This document shows positions 1 to 9,186 of a DNA stretch of 64,000 bases, one piece after another (the first letter of the stretch is position 1; each line of letters opens with the position of its first letter). The stretch lies in NCBI GenBank assembly GCA_965262505.1, contig CBDHFM010000030.1:4216001-4280000 (forward strand), in the 5' to 3' direction. A model generated the notes under the pieces. It saw nothing but the letters and a program-made list of their open reading frames with translations. It did not search any database and was not told the DNA's origin. Source of the stretch: JACPPO01 sp965262505. GTDB lineage: Bacteria; Acidobacteriota; Vicinamibacteria; Vicinamibacterales; UBA2999. The translations under genes were made by a program, and so were the position numbers.

Positions 1-2
1 CG

Positions 3-179
3 CGCGGCGTGACGTCTGTGCCGGCCGTGGACATTGAGGTGCGGTCGGAGCACGCTGTGCTCTATCACGTCGATGGGGAACCGCACGTGGGTGGCGCGTC
101 GATTGCTGCGCGTCCGCGCGCCAGAGCGCTGCGGGTGGCGGTACCGGCGGACGCCAGGCTCGATCTTGTGAGCGTATGA
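3..179 (+). CDS. C-terminal end of a diacylglycerol/lipid kinase-like protein (5' end outside window)
   Basis: An open frame enters from the left edge (codons start at base 3) and stops at TGA 177-179. The visible 58 residues include a VDGEPHVGG segment followed by RALRVAVPADARLDLV. This resembles the C-terminal lobe of the DAGK/YegS/LCB5 lipid kinase family, where a DGEP motif precedes a strand ending in ..LxVxVP. That family phosphorylates membrane lipids such as diacylglycerol. The catalytic N-terminal half is not in the window, so the call rests on a short tail only. Its stop overlaps the start of the downstream permease as ATGA (176-179), which suggests translational coupling. Confidence 0.5.
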   Translation, partial: RGVTSVPAVDIEVRSEHAVLYHVDGEPHVGGASIAARPRARALRVAVPADARLDLVSV

Positions 180-3100
180 CCGAAACAGACGCCAGCCGTC
201 CTGCCGAGTCCCGTCCACGGCCGCGCGGCGTGACGTCCATGCGCACCCGGGATTTGATCCTGCGCGGCCTGACCTACTACTGGCGGACGAACCTGGCGGT
301 CGTCGCTGGCGTGGCCACGGCGGTCGCCGTGCTGGCTGGGGCGCTCCTGGTGGGCGACTCGGTCCGCGGGAGCCTTCGCGACCTCGTTGTGCAGCGCCTC
401 GGGCGCACGGACCAGGTCATCGTCGCGTCGAGGTTCTTCCGCGAGGCGCTTGCCGACGAGCTGCGGTCCGCGGAAACCTTCGGATCGACGTTCAGCGATG
501 CCGCTCCGCTCATCGTCGTCCCCGGATTTGCGACCGGACAGGACAGTGGGCGCCGCGCGGGGCAGGTGCGCGTGTACGGCGTCGATGACCGGTTCTGGCA
601 ATTCCATGGCGTCGGCACGGTCACAGGGCCGGACGACCGTCAGGCACTCCTCAGTCCCGCGCTGGCGGACGAGCTTGGCACGCCACCCGGCGGCACGGTT
701 CTCGTCCGCGTGCAGCGCCCGTCTGACATCCCGCTGGAGTCGGTGCACGGCCGGAAGGACGATCTCGGCCGAACGCTTCGTCTGACCGTTCGTGCGGTGG
801 TCCCCACCGCCGACGTGGGCGAATTCTCCCTCGAGGCGCAGCAGGCAGACGTGCGCGCGCTGTTCGTGCCGCTGTCCCAGTTGCAGGAAGAGCTCGAAGT
901 CGGCAGCCGGGTGAACACGATTCTCGTGTCCGCGCTTGGGTCGGCTCTCGTGTCCGATCGCGCGGCTGCCGGCGCGGCGGCCGACGGGGGCGGTGCAGTG
1001 CCCGTGCTGGAAGCGTTCGTCCGGCGCCAGGCGGCGCTCGAGGACCTGGGCCTGAGCGTCAGGACCCTGAGCGATCGCGGCCTGCTGAGTGTCGGCTCCG
1101 ACGCGGGCCTGTTGGACGATGCGCGGGCCGCCGCCGCGGCGCAGGCTGTCGAGGACGCCGGTATGCAGGGTACCCCGGTGTTCACGTACCTCGCCAATAC
1201 GCTCCGCCGCGATGACTTCGAGATCCCGTATTCGCTTGTGACCGCGATCGATCTGGGCACAGTGGCCCCCTCAGTGTTTCCCACGGCGGCTCCCACGACG
1301 GCTCCCACGACGGCTCCCACCGTCACCCTCACGCCTGCAGCGGCGCCTCCGATCGTTCTGAACCAGTGGGCGGCCACCGAACTTCAGGCCCGAGCCGGAG
1401 ACGCGGTCACCATGGAGTACTACCTGTGGGAGGAGCCGGGGCAGCTGGTGACGCGTACAGGCGAGTTCCGCGTCGCCGGCGTGGTGCCGGTCGAGGCGGG
1501 CGACCGCGACCTCGTCCCCAATTACCCCGGCATCAGCGATTCGCCGACGCTCGTCGACTGGGACCCGCCGTTTTCGATCGATCTGCGCCGGATCCGTCGC
1601 GTGGACGAGGCGTACTGGGAGCAGTACCGGACGACCCCGAAGGCCTTCATCCCGCTGGTTGAAGGGCAGCGACTCTGGCGCTCGCGGGACGGAGCACTCA
1701 CGGCTATCCGCATCGCTCCCGCGGCCGGCCAGCCGCTCGAGGACGCGCGGCAGGCGTACGCGGAGCGCCTGCGCGCGATCGTGGACCCGCTTGCGCTGGG
1801 CATGGCCGTCCGCGACGTGCGCGCCGACGGTCTGGCTGCGTCGCGAGGAGCGACCGACTTCGGCGCGTACTTCGTGTACTTCAGCTTCTTTCTCGTCGTG
1901 TCCGCACTGCTCCTGGCGGCGCTCTTCTTCAAGCTCGGCGTGGAGCAGCGCAGCCGTGAGGTGGGCCTGCTTCGCGCGGTCGGGTTCGGCCCGGCGGACG
2001 TGCGCCGGCTCTTCCTGGCGGAAGGCGTGCTGCTGGCGCTCGCCGGCAGCGCCGCGGGCGTGCTGCTGGCCGTCGGCTATGCCGCGCTGATGATGATGGG
2101 CCTGCGGTCGTGGTGGGTGGATGCGGTCGGCACCGACGCGCTCACGCTGCACGTATCGGCGACATCCCTCGCCGCCGGGGCTATCGGTGGCGTGGCGACG
2201 GCGGCGGTCTGCATCTGGTGGACGTTGCGAGGCCTCACGGGGGTCTCGGAACGAAGCCTGCTAGCCGGGCAGGTGGAACCCGCCCAGCTTGCCAGCGCCG
2301 AGCACCGCAACTCGCGCCTGGCCGGTCGGGAGTTGCCGGCCGCCGTTGCCCTCGCGCTGGCTGGCGTGGCGCTGCTCGGGGCGTCCGGTGCGGGCCTCGC
2401 GGCGCGCACCGGCGCCTTTTTCGGCGCGGGCACGTTGCTGCTCGCCTCTGCGCTTTTCCTCTGTGCCGCCCTGTTTCGACGACCGGTTCGCCACGCCCTC
2501 GGCGGTCGCGGGTGGTGGTCCGTCTCGCGACTCGGACTGCGGAACGCCAGCTATCGTCCGGGCCGCAGCGTGTTGTCGATCGCCGTGATCGCGTCGGCCA
2601 CGTTCGTCCTGATCTCTGTCGATGCTTTCCGGCGCGATGGTCGCGCGATTCCCGGGGACCTGCAGTCAGGGCTCGGAGGATACTCGCTGATCGTCGAGAC
2701 GCTGCTGCCCGTGGTTCACGATCCGAACACACGAGAAGGGCGCGACGCGCTCAACCTGTTCGACCTCGAGACGTCCGGTATCGAACCGTTTCGCCTGCTG
2801 CCTGGAGACGACGCGAGCTGTCTGAATCTGTACGAGCCGAGAAACCCCCGCATTCTTGCGCCGAGGGACAGCTTCCTCGCGGCGGGACGGTTCACGTTCC
2901 AGGCGTCGCTGGCGTCGAACGATGCCGAGCGCGCGAATCCGTGGCTGCTGCTGCTCGGCGACCAGCCCGATGGGGCCGTGCCGGTGATTGCCGACGCGAA
3001 CTCGATGACCTACGTGCTGCATCGCCGGCTCGGCGAGGACTTCATCATCACGCGTGGCGACCGGCAGATTCGGCTGCGGCTCGTCGCGGCGCTACGCGAC

Positions 3101-3691
3101 AGTATCTTCCAGGGCGAGCTCCTGATGTCGCAGGCGCACTTCACCAGCCTGTTTCCGGAGCAGCAGGGATACGGGTTTCTACTCGCCGAGACCGCGCCGG
3201 AGCGCGCGGTCGCCGTCGCCGGCCAGATGGAGGATGCGCTCGTTGATTTCGGTGCCGATGTCACAGCCACGTCCGAGCGGCTTGCCGAGTTCCACCGCGT
3301 CGAAAACACGTACCTGTCCACCTTTCAGACGCTGGGCGGGCTCGGTCTGCTGCTCGGCACGGTCGGGCTCGCGGCCGTTCTGCTTCGCAACGCGCTGGAG
3401 CGGCGGCGCGAGCTGGCGCTGCTGGGCGCGGTCGGGTATGGCCGGCGTCATTTTCTGCTGATGGCGGCTGCCGAGAACGTGCTGCTGCTGGCCGCCGGTC
3501 TGGCCGCCGGTGCGCTCTGCGCCGGTCTCGCGATCGCGCCGGCCATTGCCGAGCGGGGCGGCCGGCTGCCGCTGACCAGCGGCGGGGCGCTGCTGCTCTT
3601 TGCGGTGTTCGCCACGGGTCTGCTATCGTCGGTCGTGGCGACGCGAGCGGCGACACGCGCGCCGCTGCTCGACTCCCTCAGAGCCGAATAG
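176..3691 (+). CDS. large MacB/FtsX-type ABC transporter permease, two FtsX domains
   Basis: A protein of up to 1171 residues. After one N-terminal membrane segment (about residues 38-60, ending in GALLVGDSVRGSLRDL, typical of the family) comes a long extracytoplasmic region. A first FtsX block of three membrane helices follows near 560-690 (YFSFFLVVSALLLAALFF, then EVGLLRAVGFGPADVRRLF), a second large periplasmic region, and a C-terminal FtsX block near 1040-1171 (ELALLGAVGYGRR). Such duplicated permeases pair with a separate ATPase and move lipoproteins, peptides or drugs, or act in signalling. No ATPase gene is visible here. A start at the internal ATG 239 (MRTRDLILRG) is plausible; the upstream ATG 176 overlaps the previous stop. 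A proline/threonine linker (residues about 367-382) is encoded by a 12-bp tandem repeat. Confidence 0.85.
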   Translation: MTETDASRPAESRPRPRGVTSMRTRDLILRGLTYYWRTNLAVVAGVATAVAVLAGALLVGDSVRGSLRDLVVQRLGRTDQVIVASRFFREALADELRSAETFGSTFSDAAPLIVVPGFATGQDSGRRAGQVRVYGVDDRFWQFHGVGTVTGPDDRQALLSPALADELGTPPGGTVLVRVQRPSDIPLESVHGRKDDLGRTLRLTVRAVVPTADVGEFSLEAQQADVRALFVPLSQLQEELEVGSRVNTILVSALGSALVSDRAAAGAAADGGGAVPVLEAFVRRQAALEDLGLSVRTLSDRGLLSVGSDAGLLDDARAAAAAQAVEDAGMQGTPVFTYLANTLRRDDFEIPYSLVTAIDLGTVAPSVFPTAAPTTAPTTAPTVTLTPAAAPPIVLNQWAATELQARAGDAVTMEYYLWEEPGQLVTRTGEFRVAGVVPVEAGDRDLVPNYPGISDSPTLVDWDPPFSIDLRRIRRVDEAYWEQYRTTPKAFIPLVEGQRLWRSRDGALTAIRIAPAAGQPLEDARQAYAERLRAIVDPLALGMAVRDVRADGLAASRGATDFGAYFVYFSFFLVVSALLLAALFFKLGVEQRSREVGLLRAVGFGPADVRRLFLAEGVLLALAGSAAGVLLAVGYAALMMMGLRSWWVDAVGTDALTLHVSATSLAAGAIGGVATAAVCIWWTLRGLTGVSERSLLAGQVEPAQLASAEHRNSRLAGRELPAAVALALAGVALLGASGAGLAARTGAFFGAGTLLLASALFLCAALFRRPVRHALGGRGWWSVSRLGLRNASYRPGRSVLSIAVIASATFVLISVDAFRRDGRAIPGDLQSGLGGYSLIVETLLPVVHDPNTREGRDALNLFDLETSGIEPFRLLPGDDASCLNLYEPRNPRILAPRDSFLAAGRFTFQASLASNDAERANPWLLLLGDQPDGAVPVIADANSMTYVLHRRLGEDFIITRGDRQIRLRLVAALRDSIFQGELLMSQAHFTSLFPEQQGYGFLLAETAPERAVAVAGQMEDALVDFGADVTATSERLAEFHRVENTYLSTFQTLGGLGLLLGTVGLAAVLLRNALERRRELALLGAVGYGRRHFLLMAAAENVLLLAAGLAAGALCAGLAIAPAIAERGGRLPLTSGGALLLFAVFATGLLSSVVATRAATRAPLLDSLRAE
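1280..1315 (+). repeat. 12-bp tandem repeat inside the permease gene
   Basis: Three consecutive 12-bp units of CCCACGRCGGCT type, with the start of a fourth, encode a PTAAPTTAPTTAPT linker in the periplasmic part of the permease. Because units are 12 bp, copy-number change keeps the frame. Confidence 0.8.
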
Positions 3692-3712
3692 TTTAGGGCC
3701 GAATAGTTCAGG
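3683..3712 (+). repeat. 15-bp tandem duplication spanning the permease stop codon
   Basis: GCCGAATAGTTTAGG (3683-3697) is followed directly by GCCGAATAGTTCAGG (3698-3712), with one mismatch. The first copy contains the permease TAG stop. This looks like a local replication-slippage duplication in the intergenic spacer. Confidence 0.8.
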
Positions 3713-3777
3713 GCGGAACAATGCTGAGACGGGCCGGGCCTTCACCATCGAGCAGCGAGCGCGGCGTTCGGTCTGCG

Positions 3778-5070
3778 ATGACGCACAGACTGTTGTCCCT
3801 TGCGATTCTGGCCGGGCTCGTTGTGCTCGTGGTGCACGTAGCGCCGGGGCAGCGCCTGGCGGGCCAGGTGCCAGACGTCCGCATGGTCGCGGACGAGGGT
3901 GAAGGGGCGAGGTACTGGCCACGATGGCGCGGCCCGTCCGGTCAGGGCGTGGTGGCGGGCGGCGGCTACCCGGACACCTGGTCGGCCACCGAGAACGTCC
4001 TGTGGAAGACGCCTGTTCCAGGCAGCGGGAACTCATCGCCGATTGTCTGGGGTGACCGCGTGTTCCTCACCACCGCGTACGAAGGCGGGCGCCGGGTGTC
4101 GGTGCTCGCGTATCGCCGTTCCGACGGCCGGCTGCTCTGGGAGACGGCCGCGCCCGAGGGGCGCACCGACCGCGGGGCGCATTACAAGAACGGCCACGCC
4201 TCCGCCACGCCGTCGACCGACGGCGAGCGGATCTACGTGTCATTCGGCGCGCGGGGGCTGTTCGCCCTTGATTTCGACGGCAGGATTCTCTGGGAGCGCG
4301 ATCTCGGGCCCATCCAGGCGTATCACGGCGCCGCGGGATCTCCGCTGCTCTACAAGGACCGCATCATTCTCTACCAGGATCAGTACCGGGACTCCTTCAT
4401 CGCCGCGTTCGATACGCGGACGGGGCAGGAAATCTGGCGGACGGCCCGCGAGGCCAGGAACGGGTGGGGCACGCCGATCGCGATCACCGTCGCCGGGCAC
4501 GACGAGATCATTGTCAACAGCCAGCAGCAGGTGCAGGCGTACGACCCCGATCGAGGCGGCGAGCTGTGGCGATGCCGCGGCATGAGCTACGAGGTTATCC
4601 CGACACCTGTTGTCGGATACGGCATGGTGTTCTGCTCCTCGGGTCGTGCCGGCCCCACGATGGCGATCACGCCGGGCGGGAGCGGCGACGTGTCGCAGAC
4701 CCACGTGGCCTGGAGGAGCCCTCGCGGCTCCCCGTTCGTGCCCTCCCCGATTCTCTACGGAGAGCAGCTCTACATGGTGAACGACATGGCGAGCATCGTC
4801 ACCTCGCTCGACGCCAGGACGGGCGATGCGGTGTGGCAGGGACGGCTGGGGGTCGCAAGACGGGAAGGGTTTTCAGCCTCGCCGGTCGCTGTCGACAGCA
4901 AGGTGTTCTTCACCAACGACGAGGGGGAGACGTTCGTGCTCCGAGCCGGCCGCACGTTCGAGCTGCTTCACGTCAATCAGCTCAGCGAGCGCACGCTGGC
5001 TTCACCGGCGCTCGTGGACGGCCGCTGGTACATCCGTACCGACCGGAATCTCTACGCCATCGGACGGTAG
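3778..5070 (+). CDS. secreted PQQ-like beta-propeller repeat protein
   Basis: About 430 residues from ATG 3778, which opens a clean signal peptide (MTHRLLSLAILAGLVVLVVH). An ATG at 3721 is also open, but its first 19 residues are unlike a signal. The mature part begins with WPRWRGPSGQG, a typical first blade of PQQ-like WD40-type propellers. Repeated strand signatures follow: SPIVWGDRVFLTT, LLYKDRIILYQDQY, AFDTRTGQEIWR, PVAVDSKVFFTN. Residues binding PQQ in true dehydrogenases are not evident, so an enzymatic role is doubtful. A scaffold or binding role outside the cytoplasm is more likely. It belongs to a family with six members in this window. Confidence 0.8.
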   Translation: MTHRLLSLAILAGLVVLVVHVAPGQRLAGQVPDVRMVADEGEGARYWPRWRGPSGQGVVAGGGYPDTWSATENVLWKTPVPGSGNSSPIVWGDRVFLTTAYEGGRRVSVLAYRRSDGRLLWETAAPEGRTDRGAHYKNGHASATPSTDGERIYVSFGARGLFALDFDGRILWERDLGPIQAYHGAAGSPLLYKDRIILYQDQYRDSFIAAFDTRTGQEIWRTAREARNGWGTPIAITVAGHDEIIVNSQQQVQAYDPDRGGELWRCRGMSYEVIPTPVVGYGMVFCSSGRAGPTMAITPGGSGDVSQTHVAWRSPRGSPFVPSPILYGEQLYMVNDMASIVTSLDARTGDAVWQGRLGVARREGFSASPVAVDSKVFFTNDEGETFVLRAGRTFELLHVNQLSERTLASPALVDGRWYIRTDRNLYAIGR

Positions 5071-5088
5071 GCGGGCCTGAAGCCCGCC
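5070..5088. terminator. palindrome GGCGGGC-CTGAA-GCCCGCC between convergent genes
   Basis: Perfect 7-bp stem with a 5-nt loop, starting at the last base of the upstream propeller gene and lying before the convergent membrane-protein gene. It may act as a bidirectional terminator. It also resembles the other GGCTTTAGCC-type palindromes in this window (29.0, 35.0 and 57.65 kb). Confidence 0.55.
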
Positions 5089-5098
5089 ATGGGCTCAG

Positions 5099-5548
5099 CT
5101 ACGCGGTCGGGCGGTAGTACAGGACGAGCGCGGCGCCGATCGAGGCAAAGGCGAACCCCAGGAACAACAGCGGGCTCAGCGGCTGCTTCGGCGGATGGAT
5201 GGCCATGGTGACCAGGACGTTGACGATGGGCGCGCCGCCGAAGACGAGCGGCATCACGTAGACCGGCAGACCGCCGACCTGGAAAGACCAGATGATGCAG
5301 GCGGCGCCGATCGCGCCGAGCGCGCCGGCGATCGTCGCGGCGACGAGCCCGCCGGAGCTGAATCCAGACAGGTTGCCCTGGGCGCTGAGGCCGACGACCG
5401 GCACGATGACGCCGATCAGAAAATAGGCAACGCCGACGCAGAGCAGCGCCTTCAAGGGGCTTCCCAGCATCGTTTGTCCCTGGTGGAGCAGCGCGCCGTA
5501 CGCGCCCCATGCCAACACCGCCCCTGCGACGAAAATCAGCCACACCAT
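5099..5548 (-). CDS. small five-helix membrane protein, EamA-like half domain
   Basis: About 149 residues from ATG 5548 (MVWLIFVAGAVLAWGAYGAL); ATGs at 5575 and 5605 are also in frame. Five hydrophobic stretches are visible: residues 1-22, a second with LLCVGVAYFLIGVIVPVVGL, a third with LVAATIAGALGAIGAACII, a fourth with MPLVFGGAPIVNVLVTMAI, and a last with LLFLGFAFASIGAALVLYY. The pattern resembles half of an EamA/DMT transporter. No catalytic residues are recognisable. It is convergent with the propeller gene on its left and divergent from the hydrolase on its right. Confidence 0.65.
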   Translation of the reverse strand: MVWLIFVAGAVLAWGAYGALLHQGQTMLGSPLKALLCVGVAYFLIGVIVPVVGLSAQGNLSGFSSGGLVAATIAGALGAIGAACIIWSFQVGGLPVYVMPLVFGGAPIVNVLVTMAIHPPKQPLSPLLFLGFAFASIGAALVLYYRPTA

Positions 5549-5670
5549 ACGTCTTGGCCTCGTTTGTTGAATCATCTGGGATTGGAGACGGCGATTGTAT
5601 GCCAACCCGCCCGGGCAAGGTATATTGCGGAGCTGACTGTCGTCGGTGTCAGTAAAGGACAGGAGGTTTC

Positions 5671-7785
5671 ATGAGGACGTCCCCCGCCTTTCGCCGATTC
5701 GCCTGGGTCTGCTGGCTCGTGGCCGCGCTCGTCGCCTGGGCACCCGCCGCGCGGGCCGAGGTAAAGAAGATCGTCATCGACAGGAAGGTGTCGCCGGCGT
5801 TCGACGGCCGGTCCTTCGGCAGCGCCGGCCAGTATGAAACGCTCGCGGGCCGTGCGTTCGGCGAGCTCGATCCGAACCATCCACGCAACCGCGTCATCAC
5901 GGACATCAGGCTGGCCCCGAGGAACCAGAACGGCATGGTCGAGTACGTCGCCAGCTTCTTTCTGGTCAAGCCGACCGACATGTCGAAGAGCAGCCGCCTG
6001 CTGTGGCACGACGTGCCCAACCGCGGGCGCAGAATCACCATCGGGGAAGCCGAGCGCCATGGCGGCGACGTCGGCTTGAGCAGCGGATGGCAGGGTGACA
6101 GCTCCGGGAGGACCGTGCCAGGCGGTGACAACGACTACGTCATCGTGCCGGCCGCCAGGAACGCTGATGGTTCGCCGGTAACCGGGCCCGTGCTGGGCAG
6201 AATCGTCAACGCCGGCGGACCTGACTCGCGGCCCATGCTCGTGAACGGCAATCCGGTGCCGTACGAACCGAGCAGCCTCGAGACGACCGAGGCGACGCTG
6301 ACCACGCACGCGTCGGAGACGATCGAGGGGACGATCGGCGAGACCCGCACGATCCCGAGCGGTGACTGGGCGTGGGCCCGATGCAGCGCGTCGACTCCGT
6401 TCCCGGGCACGCCGGACCCGACGCAGATCTGCCTGCGAACCGGCTTCGATCCAGGGCTTCTCTATCAGGTGGTCTTCACGGCACAGGATCCCCCGGTGCT
6501 TGGAATCGGCCATGCGGCCTTCCGCGACGTAGCCTCCTTTCTCCGAAACGCGACCCAGGATGAGGAGGGGACGCCCAACCCGCTGGCGAATCAGGTCAGC
6601 TGGATCATCAGCCGGGGCCGTTCGCAGTCAGGAAATTTCCTGAGGGCGTTCCTGCAGCTCGGATTCAATCAGGATGAGAGCGGCCGGCAGGTGCATGACG
6701 GCGTCTGGCCCATCATCGCGGGCCGGCGGGTGTCACTCAATACCAGGTTCGCGCAGCCCGACGGTGCGCTGAAGCTGTACGAGGCCGGGAGCGAAGGTCC
6801 GCAGTGGTGGGCGCCCTGGGCTGACACGGTCCGTGGTCTGCCGACGGCGGGTATCCTCGATCGCTGCACGGAAAGCCGGACCTGCCCGAAGATTGTTGAG
6901 CACTTTGGCGCCGCGGAGGCCTGGGGTCTGATGCTCAGCCCGGGCTTCGTGGGCACGACGGCCGAGAGCGACATTCCGCTCCCGAGCAACGTGCGCCGGT
7001 ACTACATCCCCAGCACGCAGCACGGTGGAGGAAGAGGCGGTTTCAGTGTCACGCCCCTCGATCCACCAAGGTGTCCCGGTCCAGACTTCGGCCGCGGCAT
7101 CTTTCCGTCGAATCCGGTTCCGCACGCGGAAACGGTCAACGCGCTGCGAAGCCACTTTCGCAACTGGGTGATGCACGACACGCCTCCACCACCGAGCCGA
7201 TACCCGACCATGTCAGAAGGCTACCTGGTCGATCCGACAAGGGAAGCCATGGGATTCCCGGTCATCCCCGGCGTGCCGCCCGGTGCGCCGACCGGGATGG
7301 TCAACCCGATGCTCGACTACGACTGGGGCCCCGATTTCAACTACGTCGATGGATCGGGGATCCCGTCGAACGTCCCGCCTGTGGTCAAGCAGGTGATCAG
7401 GATGAAGGTGGCACGGGTGGACGCCGACGGAAACGAGTTGGGTGGCGTGCCGGTCGTGCTGCGTGACGCGCCGCTCGGCACGTATCTCGGCTGGAACGTG
7501 GTGGCCGACGGGTTCCACGGAGGGAAGATCTGCAACTACGCCGGCGGCATGATTCCGTTTGCCGAGACGAGGGTAGAACGTCTGGCGACCGGCGATCCGC
7601 GGCTGTCGCTCGAGGAGCGCTACAAGAGTCACGACGGGTATGTCGAGGCGGTGAAAACTGCGGTGTCACAAGCCTTGGATCAGGGTTTCTTGTTGCAGGC
7701 CGACGCAGACGCGCTCGTTGCGCAGGCCGCGGCGAGCGACGTGCTCGGGCCAACTCGGGGGTCCGCATCGAGGGCCGGACGTTGA
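5671..7785 (+). CDS. secreted alpha/beta-hydrolase-domain protein (Abhydrolase_10-like)
   Basis: 704 residues with an N-terminal signal peptide (WVCWLVAALVAWAPAARA). A strong ribosome site, AGGAGG, lies 5-10 bases before ATG 5671. The opening AEVKKIVIDRKVSPAFDGRSFG and later VEYVASFFLVKP resemble a large secreted family annotated as alpha/beta hydrolase domain proteins (PF20091 type). A likely nucleophile sits in ISRGRSQSGNFLR (about residue 315), a GxSxSG elbow. Substrate unknown, probably esters. A possible promoter (TATATT at 5621-5626 with TTGTAT 20 bp upstream) is poorly spaced. Its stop overlaps the TTG start of the next propeller gene by four bases (TTGA), so the two are coupled and may act together outside the cell. 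Confidence 0.75.
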   Translation: MRTSPAFRRFAWVCWLVAALVAWAPAARAEVKKIVIDRKVSPAFDGRSFGSAGQYETLAGRAFGELDPNHPRNRVITDIRLAPRNQNGMVEYVASFFLVKPTDMSKSSRLLWHDVPNRGRRITIGEAERHGGDVGLSSGWQGDSSGRTVPGGDNDYVIVPAARNADGSPVTGPVLGRIVNAGGPDSRPMLVNGNPVPYEPSSLETTEATLTTHASETIEGTIGETRTIPSGDWAWARCSASTPFPGTPDPTQICLRTGFDPGLLYQVVFTAQDPPVLGIGHAAFRDVASFLRNATQDEEGTPNPLANQVSWIISRGRSQSGNFLRAFLQLGFNQDESGRQVHDGVWPIIAGRRVSLNTRFAQPDGALKLYEAGSEGPQWWAPWADTVRGLPTAGILDRCTESRTCPKIVEHFGAAEAWGLMLSPGFVGTTAESDIPLPSNVRRYYIPSTQHGGGRGGFSVTPLDPPRCPGPDFGRGIFPSNPVPHAETVNALRSHFRNWVMHDTPPPPSRYPTMSEGYLVDPTREAMGFPVIPGVPPGAPTGMVNPMLDYDWGPDFNYVDGSGIPSNVPPVVKQVIRMKVARVDADGNELGGVPVVLRDAPLGTYLGWNVVADGFHGGKICNYAGGMIPFAETRVERLATGDPRLSLEERYKSHDGYVEAVKTAVSQALDQGFLLQADADALVAQAAASDVLGPTRGSASRAGR

Positions 7786-8879
7786 GACTTCTTCTCCTCA
7801 CCGCCGCAGGGTTTCTCGCCGCCGCTTCCGCGTTTCCGCAGTCTTCGCAGCCTCGCGAGGTGCCGACGTTTCAGGTGGACCCTGCGTGGCCCACGATCCC
7901 GAACAACTGGCAGTTCGGGCAGGTGGCCAGCGTGGCGGTCGATGCGCAGGATCACGTGTGGGTACTGCAGCGCCCCGGCACGTTGGGCCCGGAGGAGCAG
8001 GGCAGGGCCGCCCCGCCGCTGCTGGAGTTTGACGAAGCGGGACGCTTTGTCCAGGCATGGGGTGGGCCGGGCCAGGGATATGAATGGCCCTCGTCCGAGC
8101 ACGGCGTGTACGTGGACCAGAGCGGCTACGTCTGGATCGGCGGCAACGGCGACAACGACCACCAGATCCTGAAGTTCACGAAGGCCGGGAAGTTCGTCAT
8201 GCAGATTGGCCGGTCGGGAGAGAGCCAGGGGAACGGCGACACGCAGAACCTGAACCGGCCGGCGGACATCTTCGTCTACCCAAAAACGAATGAACTCTTC
8301 GTCGCCGACGGCTACGGCAACCGGCGTGTGATCGTGTTCGATGCAGACACCGGCGGCTTCAAGCGGATGTGGGGAGCGTTCGGCAACGTGCCCGCGGATG
8401 CCGCACCGAATCCGGCGCTGCCCGACGCGGACGCACGAGGCGCTCCACAGTTCGTGCAACCGGTGCATGCGGCGCGCGTGTCCGGTGACGGGCTGGTCTA
8501 CGTCTCGGACCGGGCCGGGAAGCGGGTGCAGGTGTTCAGGCTGGACGGCACGTACGTGACGCAGGTGTTCATCGGGCGGGAGTGCACGGCGCCGGAGTGC
8601 GGCAACGGCACGACGGCGGCAAGCACGGCGTTCTCGGCGGACCCGGAGCAGCGGTTCCTGTATGTGGGCAACCGGAGCCAGGCGAAGGTGATGGTGTTCG
8701 ACCGCAAGACGCTGGAACTGCTCGATACGTTCGGGATGTGGGGTTCGGCGCCGGGTGAGTTCGGTACGCTCCACCACATGGCGGCTGATTCGAAAGGGAA
8801 CCTCTACGTCACGGAAGTCACGCCGCTCGAGCCGGAGAACAGACGGATTCAGAAGTTCATATTTCAGGGAGCCAACTAA
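7782..8879 (+). CDS. secreted NHL-type (six-bladed) beta-propeller protein
   Basis: 365 residues from a TTG start overlapping the hydrolase stop. The signal peptide is MRLLLLTAAGFLAAASAFPQ. The mature part carries NHL-like blades: FQVDPAWPTIPNNWQFGQVASVAVDAQDHVWVL, HGVYVDQSGYVWIGG, NRPADIFVYPKTNELFVADGYGNRRVIVFD, and a last blade HHMAADSKGNLYVTEV. The same DPSWP..LPNNW opening occurs in the propeller at 53.2-54.4 kb, so the two are paralogues. Such proteins are often annotated as peptidyl-alpha-hydroxyglycine alpha-amidating lyase-like, but no activity can be assigned. Coupling to the hydrolase gene suggests a joint extracellular role. Confidence 0.75.
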   Translation: MRLLLLTAAGFLAAASAFPQSSQPREVPTFQVDPAWPTIPNNWQFGQVASVAVDAQDHVWVLQRPGTLGPEEQGRAAPPLLEFDEAGRFVQAWGGPGQGYEWPSSEHGVYVDQSGYVWIGGNGDNDHQILKFTKAGKFVMQIGRSGESQGNGDTQNLNRPADIFVYPKTNELFVADGYGNRRVIVFDADTGGFKRMWGAFGNVPADAAPNPALPDADARGAPQFVQPVHAARVSGDGLVYVSDRAGKRVQVFRLDGTYVTQVFIGRECTAPECGNGTTAASTAFSADPEQRFLYVGNRSQAKVMVFDRKTLELLDTFGMWGSAPGEFGTLHHMAADSKGNLYVTEVTPLEPENRRIQKFIFQGAN

Positions 8880-8924
8880 CTCGTAGCTCGTCGCTATCCT
8901 GACCCCGTCCCGCCGCCGTCAACC

Positions 8925-9186
8925 TGCCGCCGCCGTCCTGCCCTCGTCCGGCGGCCGGCTCCGCCCGGCGGGAAATCGACCGCCGCTCGAACTCTGCCGC
9001 TCCCGCCGCGAGTAGTGCCTACTTCGAACGCCTGCCATCGCGGCATGCACCGACACGGTTCATTCAAACGTCACGGATCGCGCGGACCGAACTCGCGGCG
9101 AGGAATCGCTCCGGCCGATTTCCGGCTTCGCGCTGATACGCCGGGCTCCGAACGGCCGCCGGACGAGGGCAGGACGGCGGCGGCAA
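8925..9186. repeat. 33-nt perfect inverted repeat framing about 196 bp in an otherwise empty intergenic region
   Basis: Bases 8925-8957 (starting TGCCGCCGCCGTCC) are the exact reverse complement of 9154-9186. Inside the arms, imperfect symmetry continues (GCCCGGCG and GGAAATCG blocks on the left match the right arm with gaps). No believable gene lies in 8880-9414. The element could be a miniature transposable element, a long hairpin RNA or the remnant of an IS. The rest of the region holds nothing I can name except the start of the split dehydrogenase at 9415. Confidence 0.7.

Noticed and set aside
1..240. 16-nt direct repeat CGCGCGGCGTGACGTC at 1-16 and near 224-239
   Set aside because: Both copies lie in coding frames and read as a short Arg-Gly-Val-Thr-Ser segment; too short to call an element.
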